Of a DNA stretch of 64,000 nt, positions 44,382 through 54,155 are shown piece after piece. Numbering within the stretch: position 1 is the stretch's first letter; every line of letters begins with the position of its first letter. The stretch covers positions 930,001 through 994,000 of the forward strand of contig NZ_BAAAZE010000008.1 in NCBI RefSeq assembly GCF_039536745.1, written 5' to 3'. A model generated the notes under the pieces. That model searched no databases. It was not told the origin of the DNA and saw only the letters and a list, made by a program, of their open reading frames with translations. The translations under genes and the position numbers were made by a program. Origin of the DNA: Actimicrobium antarcticum (GTDB lineage: Bacteria > Pseudomonadota > Gammaproteobacteria > Burkholderiales > Burkholderiaceae_D).

Positions 44382-45422
44382 TTATTTGTAGTGTTTGTCC
44401 GTCGCGCTGCTCAGTGCGTTCGACAGCAACTTCGCCGTGATATCGACGATCGGAATCACCCGTTCATACGCCATGCGGGTCGGACCGATCACCCCCAGCG
44501 TGCCGACCACGCGGCCATTGATTTCATACGGCGCCGTGACGATGCTCATCTGCTCCAGCGGCACCAGGCTGGATTCGCCGCCAATAAAAATCTGTACGCC
44601 CGTGGCCCGGTTCGACAGATCCAGCAATTGCAGCAGGCTGGTCTTCTGTTCGAACAAATCAAACAGCTTGCGCAACGAGGACATGTTCGATGACAGGTCG
44701 CTGACGCTGAGCAAATTACGTTCGCCCGAAATCACCACTTCATCGCTGTTGTCGGCCATCGCGTCGCTGCCCACTTCGACCGCGGCATGCATCAGTGGCG
44801 TCATGTCGTCGCGCAGCTGGCGCAATTCATGTTGCAGGCGCAGGCGGACGTCATGGAAGCTCAAACCGCCGTAATTGAGATTGATGAAGTTGGCCGCCTG
44901 CACCAGTTGCGCCGGGGTGTAATCGACATCGCTCATTAGCAAGCGGTTTTGCACGTCGCCATTGGGCGCGACGATCACCAGCAAAACACGCCGCTCCGAC
45001 AAACGCAAAAACTCGATTTGCTGAAACACTGACTCACGTCGCGGTGTCAGCACTACACCAGCGAATTGCGACAGCGAAGACAACACTTGCGCTGCATTGG
45101 CAATGACTTTTTGCGATGAGCCGCTATGGATGCGTGATTGCAGGCGCGATTCCAGCGCACTCTCGTCAATGGTGTCGACCGTCAGCAGCGTATCGACAAA
45201 AATCCGGTAGCCGCGCGGTGTCGGGACACGTCCGGCTGACGTGTGCGGGCTGGACACGAAGCCCATTTCTTCCAGGTCGGACATGATGTTGCGGATGGTC
45301 GCCGGCGACAGATCAAGTCCTGAAATCTTCGCCAGCGCGCGCGAGCCGACCGGCTGACCGTCGGCGATATAGCGTTCCACGAGGGCTTTGAGCAGGGTTT
45401 GGGCGCGGGCGTCTAGTTGCAT
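44382..45422 (-). CDS. hrcA: Heat-inducible transcription repressor HrcA
   Basis: A 346-aa repressor that binds CIRCE operators. The N-terminal winged helix (LVERYIADGQPVGSRALAK, LSPATIRNIMSDLEEMGF, HTSAGRVPTPRGYRIFVD) and the C-terminal GAF-like dimerisation domain (GPTRMAYERVIPIVDITAKLLS) are typical. It lies close to grpE/dnaK/dnaJ, but no CIRCE element (TTAGCACTC-N9-GAGTGCTAA) was seen in front of those genes, so its targets probably lie elsewhere (for example groESL). Confidence 0.95.
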   Translation of the reverse strand: MQLDARAQTLLKALVERYIADGQPVGSRALAKISGLDLSPATIRNIMSDLEEMGFVSSPHTSAGRVPTPRGYRIFVDTLLTVDTIDESALESRLQSRIHSGSSQKVIANAAQVLSSLSQFAGVVLTPRRESVFQQIEFLRLSERRVLLVIVAPNGDVQNRLLMSDVDYTPAQLVQAANFINLNYGGLSFHDVRLRLQHELRQLRDDMTPLMHAAVEVGSDAMADNSDEVVISGERNLLSVSDLSSNMSSLRKLFDLFEQKTSLLQLLDLSNRATGVQIFIGGESSLVPLEQMSIVTAPYEINGRVVGTLGVIGPTRMAYERVIPIVDITAKLLSNALSSATDKHYK

Positions 45423-45431
45423 TTTGGTATT

Positions 45432-46154
45432 TTAGCGAGCGATTGGTGCCGGGGCCAGTATTATCCGGTGCTCCAGCCAGTGTTCCAGTTCAAGCAGGCT
45501 GACGCAACTGGCATCGGGCCGGACATGGTCGGGCAGGGTGCGTGAAAAGCGGTTCATCCAGACCGCGCGCAGGCCGGCTTGCTGGGCACCGACCACATCG
45601 AGCAGCGGATCGTCGCCGACGTACACGGTTTCGGCCGGATCAACTTCCAGCGCGCTGCAGGCCGCATGAAAAATGGCCGCATCTGGTTTGGCCGTACCGA
45701 ACTGGTGCGCGGCAATCGAAATCCGGAAGTGACCGGCCAGGCCGATGGTGTCGAGGTCCGCCGAGCCATTCGAGATCGTCCCGAGTGCCACGCGTCCGCC
45801 GAGTCGCAGCAGCGACGGCAGCACATCGTCGTACGGTGTCACGGCATTGCGGGCGGTATTGAAGATGGCCATCGCGCCATCGACATGGACCGGGTCGGCA
45901 CCGCTGGCATGGAAGGCTTCGGTCAGCCCGGCATGACGCAGGCCGACCAGATCGACTTTGTAACGGGGTTCGGCGGCCAGGATTTCCAGGCGGCGCGCGC
46001 GCATGGTTTCGATGCTGTGATCCTGCGCGACGGCTGGCGCATGCCTGCGCAGCCAGTCGTGCAGGATGGTTTCGGCGCGCACGATCACCGGCACGATCGG
46101 CCACAGCGTATCGTCGAGATCGAACAGTAAGGCCTTGATCGGAAGCTGGTTCAT
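45432..46154 (-). CDS. HAD-superfamily hydrolase (YigB-like)
   Basis: A 240-aa HAD phosphatase: motif I LLFDLDDTLWP near residue 9, motif II TISNGSAD, motif III Lys in FGTAKPDAAIF, and motif IV YVGDDPLLDVVGAQQAG. The closest well-known relatives by eye are YigB/FMN phosphatase-type proteins. The start at 46154 follows GGGAAA. It is between hrcA and nadK and divergent from nadK. Confidence 0.85.
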   Translation of the reverse strand: MNQLPIKALLFDLDDTLWPIVPVIVRAETILHDWLRRHAPAVAQDHSIETMRARRLEILAAEPRYKVDLVGLRHAGLTEAFHASGADPVHVDGAMAIFNTARNAVTPYDDVLPSLLRLGGRVALGTISNGSADLDTIGLAGHFRISIAAHQFGTAKPDAAIFHAACSALEVDPAETVYVGDDPLLDVVGAQQAGLRAVWMNRFSRTLPDHVRPDASCVSLLELEHWLEHRIILAPAPIAR

Positions 46155-46242
46155 CACATGTTTCCCGTCGGGTTGTTCATCATAAGTAGGTCCGGCTGCG
46201 GCATCCTTCAAGAGGGCGACGAATTATGGTCTAATCCGAAGC

Positions 46243-47163
46243 ATGTCGCTTCCCACCCCTGCCGGTCTGCCGGTCCCCCCGCTGAAAACCATTGCCATCA
46301 TCGGCAAGCCCATGGCCGCCGGTATCGCGCAGTCGCTGTCCGAGATCGCCGATTTCCTGGTCGCGACCGGGCATGACGTGGTACTCGAAAACGAAACTGC
46401 CCTGAGCACCGGCATGACCGGTTACCGGCAAATGACACCGGCCCAGATCGGCGCGAGCGTCGACGCCGCCATCGTCGTTGGTGGCGACGGTACCATGCTC
46501 GGGATTGCCCGCCAGCTGGCGCCGTTCGACGTGCCACTGATCGGTATCAATCAGGGCCGGTTGGGCTTCATGACCGATATCCCGCTGGAAAGGATGATGC
46601 CGCTGCTGGCGGAAATGCTGAACGGCAAAATCGAATCGGAACGCCGGAGTTTGCTGGAAGGTGTGGTGCATCGCGATGGTCAGCCGGTCTTTAATGCGCT
46701 GGCCTTCAATGATGTGGTGGTGTCGCGCGGGGCCGGGTCCGGGATGGTGGAACTGCGGGTCGATGTCGATGGTCACTTCATGTACAACCAGCGTTCCGAT
46801 GGCCTGATCGTGGCGACGCCGACCGGCTCGACGGCCTATTCGTTGTCGGCCGGCGGGCCGCTGTTGCACCCGAGTCTGGGCGGCATCGTGCTGGTGCCGA
46901 TTGCGCCGCATGCGTTGTCGAACCGGCCGATCGTGTTGCCGGATTACAGCGAAATTGTGATCACCGTCATCAGTGGCCGCGACACCGGCGTGAATTTTGA
47001 CATGCAGTCGCTGGCTAGCCTGCAACTGCATGACCGGGTTGTGATAAGGCGCTCGGCCCACACGATTACCTTTTTGCATCCGCCGGGCTGGAGCTATTAC
47101 GACACGCTGCGCGAGAAGCTGCACTGGAATGAATACCCGTCGGTCGAAGGCCAACTCAAATAA
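46243..47163 (+). CDS. nadK: NAD kinase
   Basis: A 306-aa ATP-NAD kinase (EC 2.7.1.23). It has the GGDGTML motif (about residue 84), INQGRLGFMTDIP, NDVVVSRG and the glycine-rich DGLIVATPTGSTAYSLSAGGP. Nearly all landmarks of the family are present and the length is normal. It is followed by recN with 46 bp between. Confidence 0.95.
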   Translation: MSLPTPAGLPVPPLKTIAIIGKPMAAGIAQSLSEIADFLVATGHDVVLENETALSTGMTGYRQMTPAQIGASVDAAIVVGGDGTMLGIARQLAPFDVPLIGINQGRLGFMTDIPLERMMPLLAEMLNGKIESERRSLLEGVVHRDGQPVFNALAFNDVVVSRGAGSGMVELRVDVDGHFMYNQRSDGLIVATPTGSTAYSLSAGGPLLHPSLGGIVLVPIAPHALSNRPIVLPDYSEIVITVISGRDTGVNFDMQSLASLQLHDRVVIRRSAHTITFLHPPGWSYYDTLREKLHWNEYPSVEGQLK

Positions 47164-47209
47164 CGACCTGCTGCCGGTTGCATCGGCATTACCCAAAAGA
47201 ATAGTCACC

Positions 47210-48871
47210 ATGCTGCGTACCCTGTCCATCCGCGACTTTGTCATCGTTGACCTGATCGAACTTGAATTCGCTGCCGGCTTTTCGGTCCTGACCGGTGAAA
47301 CCGGCGCCGGCAAGTCGATCCTGATCGATGCGCTGGCATTGGCGCTGGGCGGGCGCGGCGACGCCAGTGTGGTGCGTGACGGCGCTGCCAAGGCCGACAT
47401 CAGCGCCGACTTCACGACCCATGCCGAAGCCGATGCCTGGCTCGCCACGCATGCCTTTGCCGACCCCGATGGCGGTGTGCTGCTGCGTCGTGTGATCGAC
47501 AATGCCGGTCGCTCGAAAGCCTATATCAACGGCATTGCCGCGACCGCCACGCAATTGCGCGACCTCGGCGAATTGCTGGTCGATATCCACGGTCAGCACG
47601 CGCATCAATCCCTGCTGAAAACCGATGCGCAACGCCAGTTGCTCGATACGCAGGCCGGTTTGCAGGAAGACGTCAGGGTCGTAGGTGTTGCCTACAAAAG
47701 CTGGAAGGCGGTCAGCCGCCAGCGCGAAGAATTCGAAACCAATGCCAAAAATGTTTTGCTGGAGCGCGAACGGCTCGAATGGCAGGTCGGCGAACTCGAC
47801 AAGCTCGCCGCCAAGGAAGGCGAATGGACCGAGATCAGCAACGAGCACAGTCGCCTGTCGCATGCGGCCAGCCTGATTGATGGTGCGCAGGATGCGCTGG
47901 CGGCACTCTCCGAATCCGGTGCCGAATCGGCCAGCCAGCCGATGCTGTCGCAACTGACCGCGTTGAACCTGAAACTCGACAAACTGGCTGACATTGACGA
48001 GGGCCTCAAGCCAGTCCTCGATTTGCTGGAGCCGGCCCGCATCCAGTTGCAGGAAGCGGTGTATGCACTCAATGACTATCTTGACCGGCTCGAACTCGAC
48101 CCGCGTCGCCTGCAGCAGGTTGAGCAGCGCCTCGGCGACCTGCATTCGACCGCACGAAAATTTCATGTCACGCCCGAAGAGCTGCCGCAGGAATTTGCCA
48201 CGCTGTCAGCGCAATTGCGCCAGCTGGCCGATGCCAGCGACATCGCCGCCTTGCGCGCGCAGGAAGAAAAACTCAAGGTCGCCTACACGGCGCTGGCGCA
48301 AAAATTGTCGGCAGTCCGGGCCAAGGCGGCCCGCACCCTGAGTGATGCCGTGACCAAAGCGATGCAGGACCTGAGCATGGCGGGCGGACGTTTCGAGGTC
48401 AGCCTGGTGCCGGCGGCAGCGGCCGTATCCGGTCTCGAACAGGTCGAGTTTCTGGTGGCTGGCCATGCCGGCACCATCCCGCGGCCACTGGCCAAGGTCG
48501 CTTCCGGTGGCGAACTGGCGCGCATTGCGCTGGCCATTTCGGTGATCGCGTCGAGTGCCACATCGACGCCGACACTGATCTTTGATGAAGTCGACAGCGG
48601 CATTGGCGGCGGCGTGGCCGAAGTGGTGGGGCGCTTGCTGAAGCGACTTGGTCAGGACCGCCAGGTGCTGTGCGTGACCCACTTGCCGCAAGTGGCGAGT
48701 CAGGCCAACCAGCATCTGCAGGTCAGCAAATTCAATGCGGCCGGCAAAACCGTGTCGCGCATCGAGGCGCTCGATACCAAAGCCCGGGTCGAAGAAATTG
48801 CCCGCATGCTCGGCGGCATCGAAATTACCGCAACCACCCGCAAGCACGCACGCGAGCTGCTTGCTTCCTAA
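47210..48871 (+). CDS. recN: DNA repair protein RecN
   Basis: A 553-aa SMC-like ATPase of double-strand-break repair. The N-terminal MLRTLSIRDFVIVD, Walker A GETGAGKSILIDAL, and Q-loop-type VDIHGQHAHQSLL are followed by a coiled-coil region (about 160-360) and a C-terminal signature SGGELARIALAI, Walker B TLIFDEVDSGIGG and CVTHLPQVA. The start at 47210 is the recognised MLRTL; the upstream extension overlapping nadK is not used. Confidence 0.95.
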   Translation: MLRTLSIRDFVIVDLIELEFAAGFSVLTGETGAGKSILIDALALALGGRGDASVVRDGAAKADISADFTTHAEADAWLATHAFADPDGGVLLRRVIDNAGRSKAYINGIAATATQLRDLGELLVDIHGQHAHQSLLKTDAQRQLLDTQAGLQEDVRVVGVAYKSWKAVSRQREEFETNAKNVLLERERLEWQVGELDKLAAKEGEWTEISNEHSRLSHAASLIDGAQDALAALSESGAESASQPMLSQLTALNLKLDKLADIDEGLKPVLDLLEPARIQLQEAVYALNDYLDRLELDPRRLQQVEQRLGDLHSTARKFHVTPEELPQEFATLSAQLRQLADASDIAALRAQEEKLKVAYTALAQKLSAVRAKAARTLSDAVTKAMQDLSMAGGRFEVSLVPAAAAVSGLEQVEFLVAGHAGTIPRPLAKVASGGELARIALAISVIASSATSTPTLIFDEVDSGIGGGVAEVVGRLLKRLGQDRQVLCVTHLPQVASQANQHLQVSKFNAAGKTVSRIEALDTKARVEEIARMLGGIEITATTRKHARELLAS

Positions 48872-48895
48872 CTGATTTGTAAAGGCATTATTTCG

Positions 48896-50002
48896 ATGGC
48901 GTTCAATAAAGCACCGCAGTACACCCATGGCAGTCCCGTCAAGACCGCCGTGGTACTGGTCAACCTCGGTACCCCCGACCAGCCCGATGCCCCGTCGGTG
49001 CGGCGTTACCTGAAGCAGTTCCTGTCCGATCCGCGCGTGGTCGAAATCCCGCGTGCGATCTGGTGGCTGATCCTCAATGGCATCATCCTGCCGATCCGCG
49101 CCAGCAAATCGGCCGCGAAATATGCGCTGATCTGGACCAAGGAAGGCTCGCCGCTGAAGGTGCATACCGGCAAGCAGGCCATGCTGTTGCGCGGCCAGCT
49201 GGGCGAGCAGGGCCATGCCGTCAAAGTCGAGTACGCGATGAGCTATGGCAATCCGTCGCTGCCGGATGTGCTCAACAAATTGCAGACCGACGGTTGCGAC
49301 CGCATCCTGATCGTGCCGGCGTATCCGCAGTATTCGGCCACCACGACCGCCTCGATTTTCGATGCCGTGACGAGCCACTATCGCAAGGTGCGTAACGTCC
49401 CCGAGCTACGCTTCATCAAGCACTATCACGATGACGCCGCTTACATCAATGCGCTCAGGAACACCGTGCAGGCACACTGGGATGTCAACGGTCGTGGCGA
49501 AAAACTGGTGTTGAGTTTTCATGGCGTACCGAAGCGCACGCTGATGCTGGGCGACCCGTACCACTGCGAGTGTTACAAAACGGCCCGTTTGCTCGGCCAG
49601 GAACTGGGCCTGTCCAAAGACGAATTGCTGGTGACATTCCAGTCGCGCTTCGGCAAGGCGGAATGGTTGCAGCCCTACACCGCGCCGACCCTGATGCAAC
49701 TGGCGAAGGATGGCTTGAAGCGTGTCGATGTGATGTGTCCCGGCTTTACCAGTGACTGCCTCGAAACACTGGAAGAGATTTCGCTCGAAGCCAAGCATGA
49801 CTTCCTCGAAGCCGGCGGCAAGGAATTTCATTACATTGCGTGCGTCAACGAAGACCCGGGCTGGATCGCTGGTCTTGCCGAGATCACCGCCCGTCATCTG
49901 CAAGGCTGGCCAACCCGTCCGACCGAGGCCGAAAAAACCGAGGAGATCATCCAGTTGGGCATCGCTGCCAACGCGGCAAAACAGCTGGGCGCTGCGCGAT
50001 AA
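48896..50002 (+). CDS. hemH: Ferrochelatase
   Basis: A 368-aa enzyme inserting Fe2+ into protoporphyrin IX (EC 4.98.1.1). AVVLVNLGTPDQPDAPSVRRYLKQFLSDPRVVE is diagnostic at the start; AMSYGNPS, LSFHGVPKRTLMLGDPYHCEC (catalytic His), QSRFGKAEWLQPYT and CPGFTSDCLETLEEI follow. It lies 24 bp after recN and ahead of the heat-shock promoter of grpE. Confidence 0.95.
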   Translation: MAFNKAPQYTHGSPVKTAVVLVNLGTPDQPDAPSVRRYLKQFLSDPRVVEIPRAIWWLILNGIILPIRASKSAAKYALIWTKEGSPLKVHTGKQAMLLRGQLGEQGHAVKVEYAMSYGNPSLPDVLNKLQTDGCDRILIVPAYPQYSATTTASIFDAVTSHYRKVRNVPELRFIKHYHDDAAYINALRNTVQAHWDVNGRGEKLVLSFHGVPKRTLMLGDPYHCECYKTARLLGQELGLSKDELLVTFQSRFGKAEWLQPYTAPTLMQLAKDGLKRVDVMCPGFTSDCLETLEEISLEAKHDFLEAGGKEFHYIACVNEDPGWIAGLAEITARHLQGWPTRPTEAEKTEEIIQLGIAANAAKQLGAAR

Positions 50003-50094
50003 TCATTCTGGCGGCTGGTTGTCAGTCAATCAGTGGTGCTGCACGGGCCAGGCAGAGGCAATGCAAAAAATGGAAATGGGCGCGCATTATTCCC

Positions 50095-50122
50095 CTTGAA
50101 AAAGTGTGGCATAGCCCCATTT
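50095..50122 (+). promoter_or_regulatory. Heat-shock (sigma-32) promoter before grpE
   Basis: CTTGAAA at 50095-50101, 13 bases, then CCCCATTT at 50115-50122. This is a near-perfect match to the sigma-32 consensus CTTGAAA-N13/15-CCCCATNT, 81 bp before the grpE ATG. Confidence 0.88.
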
Positions 50123-50203
50123 GCGTATCACTTTGTACTCAGGCTAGCCGTTTCCGGTCAGCCTATGCCTAACCTAAGCCACTGATAGTTGGAGGATTTC
50201 TAC

Positions 50204-50740
50204 ATGCAAGACCACGAAAAACAAGCTGCTGATAACCCGTCTGTCGAAGAAAATCAGGCCCCGGAATTGAATGCCGCTGCTGCCGATTCAGGGCTCGAGG
50301 CCCGCCTCGCCGAAGCCGAAACCCGCGCCGCGGAAATGCACGACGCCTTCCTGCGTGCCAAGGCCGATACCGAAAACTTCCGTCGCCGTGCCCAGGAAGA
50401 CATCGCCCGTGCCCATAAATTTGCGATCGAAAGTTTTGCCGAAGCGCTGGTGCCAGTGATGGACAGCCTCGAAATGGCGCTGAAAGTCGATTCGCCATCG
50501 GTTGAATCCTTGAAAGAGGGTGTTGCGATGACACTCAAGCAGTTGTCCGCAGCTTTCGAGCGCAACCGCATGCTGGAAGTCGCACCACAGCCGGGTGACA
50601 AGCTCGATCCGAACAAGCATCAGGCCATCTCGATGGTACCGGCAGAGCAGGAAGCCAATACCATCGTCAGCGTGCTGCAAAAGGGCTACATGATTTCCGA
50701 CCGCCTGTTGCGCCCGGCGCTGGTCACCGTCGCCCAATAG
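50204..50740 (+). CDS. grpE: Nucleotide exchange factor GrpE
   Basis: A 178-aa co-chaperone that releases ADP from DnaK. An acidic N-terminal tail is followed by a long helix (AFLRAKADTENFRRRAQEDIARAHKFAIE in segments) and the beta domain (KLDPNKHQAISMVP, NTIVSVLQKGYMISDRLLRPALVTV). The start at 50204 has GGAGG. It is first of grpE-dnaK-dnaJ and is served by the sigma-32 promoter. Confidence 0.95.
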   Translation: MQDHEKQAADNPSVEENQAPELNAAAADSGLEARLAEAETRAAEMHDAFLRAKADTENFRRRAQEDIARAHKFAIESFAEALVPVMDSLEMALKVDSPSVESLKEGVAMTLKQLSAAFERNRMLEVAPQPGDKLDPNKHQAISMVPAEQEANTIVSVLQKGYMISDRLLRPALVTVAQ

Positions 50741-50869
50741 ACGTATTCCGGGTCGGCGCTGCTGCCGGCCAAGTGGTCAATCATTACAAAAAAATGCTTG
50801 AAAGCTGGCAGCAGCTCCCAATATCCATCACATCAAACTCTCGTTATCCAGTCATCTAAGGAAAAAATC

Positions 50870-52837
50870 ATGGGCAAAATTATTGGCATCGACCTCGGCA
50901 CCACCAACTCGTGCGTCGCCATCATGGAGGGCGGACAGCCAAAGGTTATCGAAAACGCGGAAGGCGCACGCACCACGCCATCGATCATCGCTTATCTGGA
51001 TGATGGCGAAATCATGGTTGGTGCACCGGCCAAGCGTCAGGCAGTCACCAATCCAAAGAACACGCTGTACGCAGTCAAGCGTCTGATCGGTCGCAAGTTC
51101 GACGAAAAAGAAGTGCAGAAGGACATCGGCCTGATGCCGTACCAGATCGTCAAGGCCGACAACGGCGACGCCTGGATCTCGGTGCGCGACAAGAAATTGG
51201 CAGCACAGCAGATTTCTGCCGAAGTGCTGCGCAAAATGAAAAAGACCGCCGAAGATTACCTCGGTGAAGAAGTTACCGAAGCCGTCATCACGGTGCCTGC
51301 GTACTTCAACGACGCCCAGCGCCAGGCCACCAAAGACGCCGGTCGTATCGCCGGTCTGGATGTCAAGCGCATCATCAACGAGCCGACCGCTGCCGCACTC
51401 GCATTCGGTCTGGACAAGAACGGCAAGGGCGACCGCAAGATCGCCGTGTATGACCTGGGGGGCGGTACGTTCGACGTCTCGATCATCGAGATCGCCGATG
51501 TCGATGGCGAAATGCAGTTCGAAGTGCTGTCGACCAATGGCGACACCTTCCTCGGCGGTGAAGACTTCGACCAGCGCATCATTGATTTCATCATCGACGA
51601 GTTCAAGAAGATCAACGGTATCGACCTGTCCAAGGATGCGATTGCACTGCAACGGATCAAGGGTTCGGCCGAGCGCGCCAAGATCGAATTGTCGTCGGCG
51701 CAGCAAACCGAAATCAACGAGCCATACATCGCCATGGCCAACGGCGCACCGGTCCATCTGAACCTGAAGATGACCCGTGCCAAGCTGGAATCGCTGGTCG
51801 AGGAACTGATCCTGAAAACCATCGAGCCATGCCGCATCGCCATCAAGGATGCTGGCGTCAAGGTCACCGACATCGATGACATCATTCTGGTCGGCGGCAT
51901 GACCCGGATGCCGAAAGTGCAGGAACAGGTCAAGGAATTCTTCGGCAAAGAGCCACGCAAGGACGTCAATCCGGATGAAGCGGTTGCGGTCGGTGCGGCG
52001 ATCCAGGGCGCCGTGCTGTCCGGCGAGCGCAAGGATCTGTTGCTGCTGGATGTGACTCCGCTGTCACTTGGTATCGAAACGCTGGGTGGCGTGATGACCA
52101 AGATGATCAAGAAGAACACCACGATTCCAACCAAGTTCAGCCAGGTATTCTCGACCGCCGATGACAACCAGCCTGCGGTGACGATCAAGGTATTCCAGGG
52201 CGAGCGCGAGATGGCTGCTGGTAACAAAGGCCTGGGCGAGTTCAATCTGGAAGGCATTCCACCGTCATCCCGTGGCACGCCGCAAATCGAAGTGACCTTT
52301 GACATCGACGCCAACGGCATTTTGCATGTCGGCGCGAAAGACAAGGCCACCGGCAAGGAAAACAAGATCACCATCAAGGCCAACACTGGTCTGACTGAAG
52401 AAGAGATTCAGAAGATGGTGCGCGATGCTGAAGCCAATGCCGAAGACGACAAGCGCCTGAAAGAACTGGCCGAAGCCCACAACCAGGGCGACGCATTGGT
52501 GCACTCCACCCGCAAGTCGCTGACCGAATACGGCGACAAGCTGGGCGCCGATGAAAAAGCCAAGGTGGAAAGCGCGATCGCGGATCTGGAAGCGGCCCTC
52601 AAAGGCAGCGACAAGGCCGAGATCGATGCCAAGTCCGCCGCCTTGTCGACCGCAGCCCAAACCCTCGGCGAAAAAATGTACGCTGATGCGCAAGCCCAGC
52701 AGGCAGCTGCCGGCGCGGGTGACGCCAGTGGTGCCGGTGGTGCCGGTGGTTCTGGTGGTGCATCAGCAGGCGAAGGCAAGGCCAAGGAAGAAGATGTGGT
52801 CGACGCCGACTTCAAGGAAGTTAAAGATAGCAAGTAA
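50870..52837 (+). CDS. dnaK: Molecular chaperone DnaK (Hsp70)
   Basis: A 655-aa Hsp70. MGKIIGIDLGTTNSCVA, IINEPTAAALAFG, AVYDLGGGTFDVSI and ILVGGMTRMPKVQ mark the ATPase domain; LLLLDVTPLSLGIETLGG begins the substrate-binding domain; the Gly/Ala-rich tail ends EEDVVDADFKEVKDSK, as in proteobacterial DnaK. The start at 50870 follows AAGGAAA. It lies 129 bp after grpE, a gap with no recognised promoter or CIRCE element. Confidence 0.97.
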   Translation: MGKIIGIDLGTTNSCVAIMEGGQPKVIENAEGARTTPSIIAYLDDGEIMVGAPAKRQAVTNPKNTLYAVKRLIGRKFDEKEVQKDIGLMPYQIVKADNGDAWISVRDKKLAAQQISAEVLRKMKKTAEDYLGEEVTEAVITVPAYFNDAQRQATKDAGRIAGLDVKRIINEPTAAALAFGLDKNGKGDRKIAVYDLGGGTFDVSIIEIADVDGEMQFEVLSTNGDTFLGGEDFDQRIIDFIIDEFKKINGIDLSKDAIALQRIKGSAERAKIELSSAQQTEINEPYIAMANGAPVHLNLKMTRAKLESLVEELILKTIEPCRIAIKDAGVKVTDIDDIILVGGMTRMPKVQEQVKEFFGKEPRKDVNPDEAVAVGAAIQGAVLSGERKDLLLLDVTPLSLGIETLGGVMTKMIKKNTTIPTKFSQVFSTADDNQPAVTIKVFQGEREMAAGNKGLGEFNLEGIPPSSRGTPQIEVTFDIDANGILHVGAKDKATGKENKITIKANTGLTEEEIQKMVRDAEANAEDDKRLKELAEAHNQGDALVHSTRKSLTEYGDKLGADEKAKVESAIADLEAALKGSDKAEIDAKSAALSTAAQTLGEKMYADAQAQQAAAGAGDASGAGGAGGSGGASAGEGKAKEEDVVDADFKEVKDSK

Positions 52838-52881
52838 AATTGCTGCACTACTACGTCGAACGGTGCACGCCGTTTCGACTC

Positions 52882-52916
52882 GCCGAGTTGAGCACGCCGC
52901 TCGCCTCGGCTTTTTT
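52882..52916 (+). terminator. Terminator-like hairpin between dnaK and dnaJ
   Basis: GCCGAG at 52882-52887 pairs with CTCGGC at 52905-52910, followed by TTTTTT. It would reduce read-through into dnaJ, which starts 27 bp later. Confidence 0.6.
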
Positions 52917-52942
52917 GTTTAGATTTTAGAGGGTGCCGAGAA

Positions 52943-54088
52943 ATGGCGAAGCGCGATTTTTACGAAATACTGGGTGTAGCGAAAAACGCTTCTGACGAAG
53001 ATATCAAGAAGTCGTACCGCAAACTCGCGATGAAACACCATCCTGACCGTAACCCGGACAGCAAGGGATCGGAAGACAAATTCAAGGAGGCCAAGGAGGC
53101 CTACGAAATGCTGTCCGATCCGCAAAAACGCGAAGCGTATGACCGCTACGGTCACGCCGGTGTCGATCCCAATATGGGCGGCGGCGGTGGCGGCGGGGCC
53201 GGTGCAGGCGGATTCTCAGATGCCTTCGGTGACATCTTTGGCGATATTTTTGGCAATGCCGCCCGCGGCGGTGGTGGCGGTGGCCGTAGCGCCGGACCGC
53301 AGGTTTATCGCGGTGCCGATTTGCGCTACAACCTCGACATCACGCTGGAACAGGCGGCACACGGTTTCGATACCACGATCCGCGTTCCTTCCTGGGACAG
53401 CTGCGAAATCTGTCACGGCAGCGGTGCCAAGCCAGGCACGCAACCGACCACGTGTCCGACCTGTGGCGGTCATGGTCAGGTCAGGATGCAGCAGGGCTTT
53501 TTCAGCATCCAGCAAACCTGTCCGAAGTGCCATGGTACTGGCAAGGTGATTCCGGAGCCGTGCACCACGTGTGCCGGTGCCGGTCGCATCAAGCGCAACA
53601 AGACACTCGAAGTCAAAATCCCGGCCGGTATCGATGATGGCATGCGGATACGCTCGTCCGGCAACGGTGAGCCGGGCATGAACGGTGGCCCGCCCGGTGA
53701 TCTGTATGTCGAAATCCATATCAAGCAGCATCCGGTGTTCCAGCGCGAAGGCGACGACCTGCATTGCGAGATTCCGATTTCATTTACCAAGGCGGCTCTT
53801 GGCGGCGAGATCGAGGTGCCGACCCTGAGTGGCAAAGCGTCATTCACCTTGCCCGAGGGTACTCAGAGCGGCAAGACATTCCGTTTGCGCAGCAAGGGTG
53901 TCAAGGGCGTGCGTTCGGGGTATGCCGGCGACCTGTTCTGCCATGTCGTGATCGAAACGCCGGTCAAGTTGACCGAGCGCCAGCGCGAGCTGTTGCGCGA
54001 GTTCGAGGAACTCACGGCAGAGGGCGGCGCGAAACACAGCCCGCAATCGAAATCCTGGAAAGAGAAGGTCAAGGGATTTTTCGAGTGA
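52943..54088 (+). CDS. dnaJ: Chaperone DnaJ (Hsp40)
   Basis: A 381-aa type I Hsp40: J domain with HPDRNPDS, a Gly/Phe-rich linker (about 75-115), four CxxCxGxG zinc motifs (CEICHGSG, CPTCGGHG, CPKCHGTG, CTTCAGAG), and the C-terminal substrate domains. GAGGGTGC-type sequence precedes the ATG. It ends at a strong terminator. Confidence 0.97.
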   Translation: MAKRDFYEILGVAKNASDEDIKKSYRKLAMKHHPDRNPDSKGSEDKFKEAKEAYEMLSDPQKREAYDRYGHAGVDPNMGGGGGGGAGAGGFSDAFGDIFGDIFGNAARGGGGGGRSAGPQVYRGADLRYNLDITLEQAAHGFDTTIRVPSWDSCEICHGSGAKPGTQPTTCPTCGGHGQVRMQQGFFSIQQTCPKCHGTGKVIPEPCTTCAGAGRIKRNKTLEVKIPAGIDDGMRIRSSGNGEPGMNGGPPGDLYVEIHIKQHPVFQREGDDLHCEIPISFTKAALGGEIEVPTLSGKASFTLPEGTQSGKTFRLRSKGVKGVRSGYAGDLFCHVVIETPVKLTERQRELLREFEELTAEGGAKHSPQSKSWKEKVKGFFE

Positions 54089-54114
54089 TTTGACTGACTA
54101 GTGCCGTATGGCGA

Positions 54115-54155
54115 AAACCGCCGCGTTCCCATCTTGGGGCGCGGCGGTTTTTTTA
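54115..54155 (+). terminator. Rho-independent terminator after dnaJ
   Basis: AACCGCCGCG (54116-54125) pairs with CGCGGCGGTT (54140-54149) and is followed by a run of T. This ends the heat-shock operon. Confidence 0.92.

Noticed and set aside
50741..50869. CIRCE operator before dnaK
   Set aside because: No TTAGCACTC-N9-GAGTGCTAA or close variant is present in the gap or before grpE.
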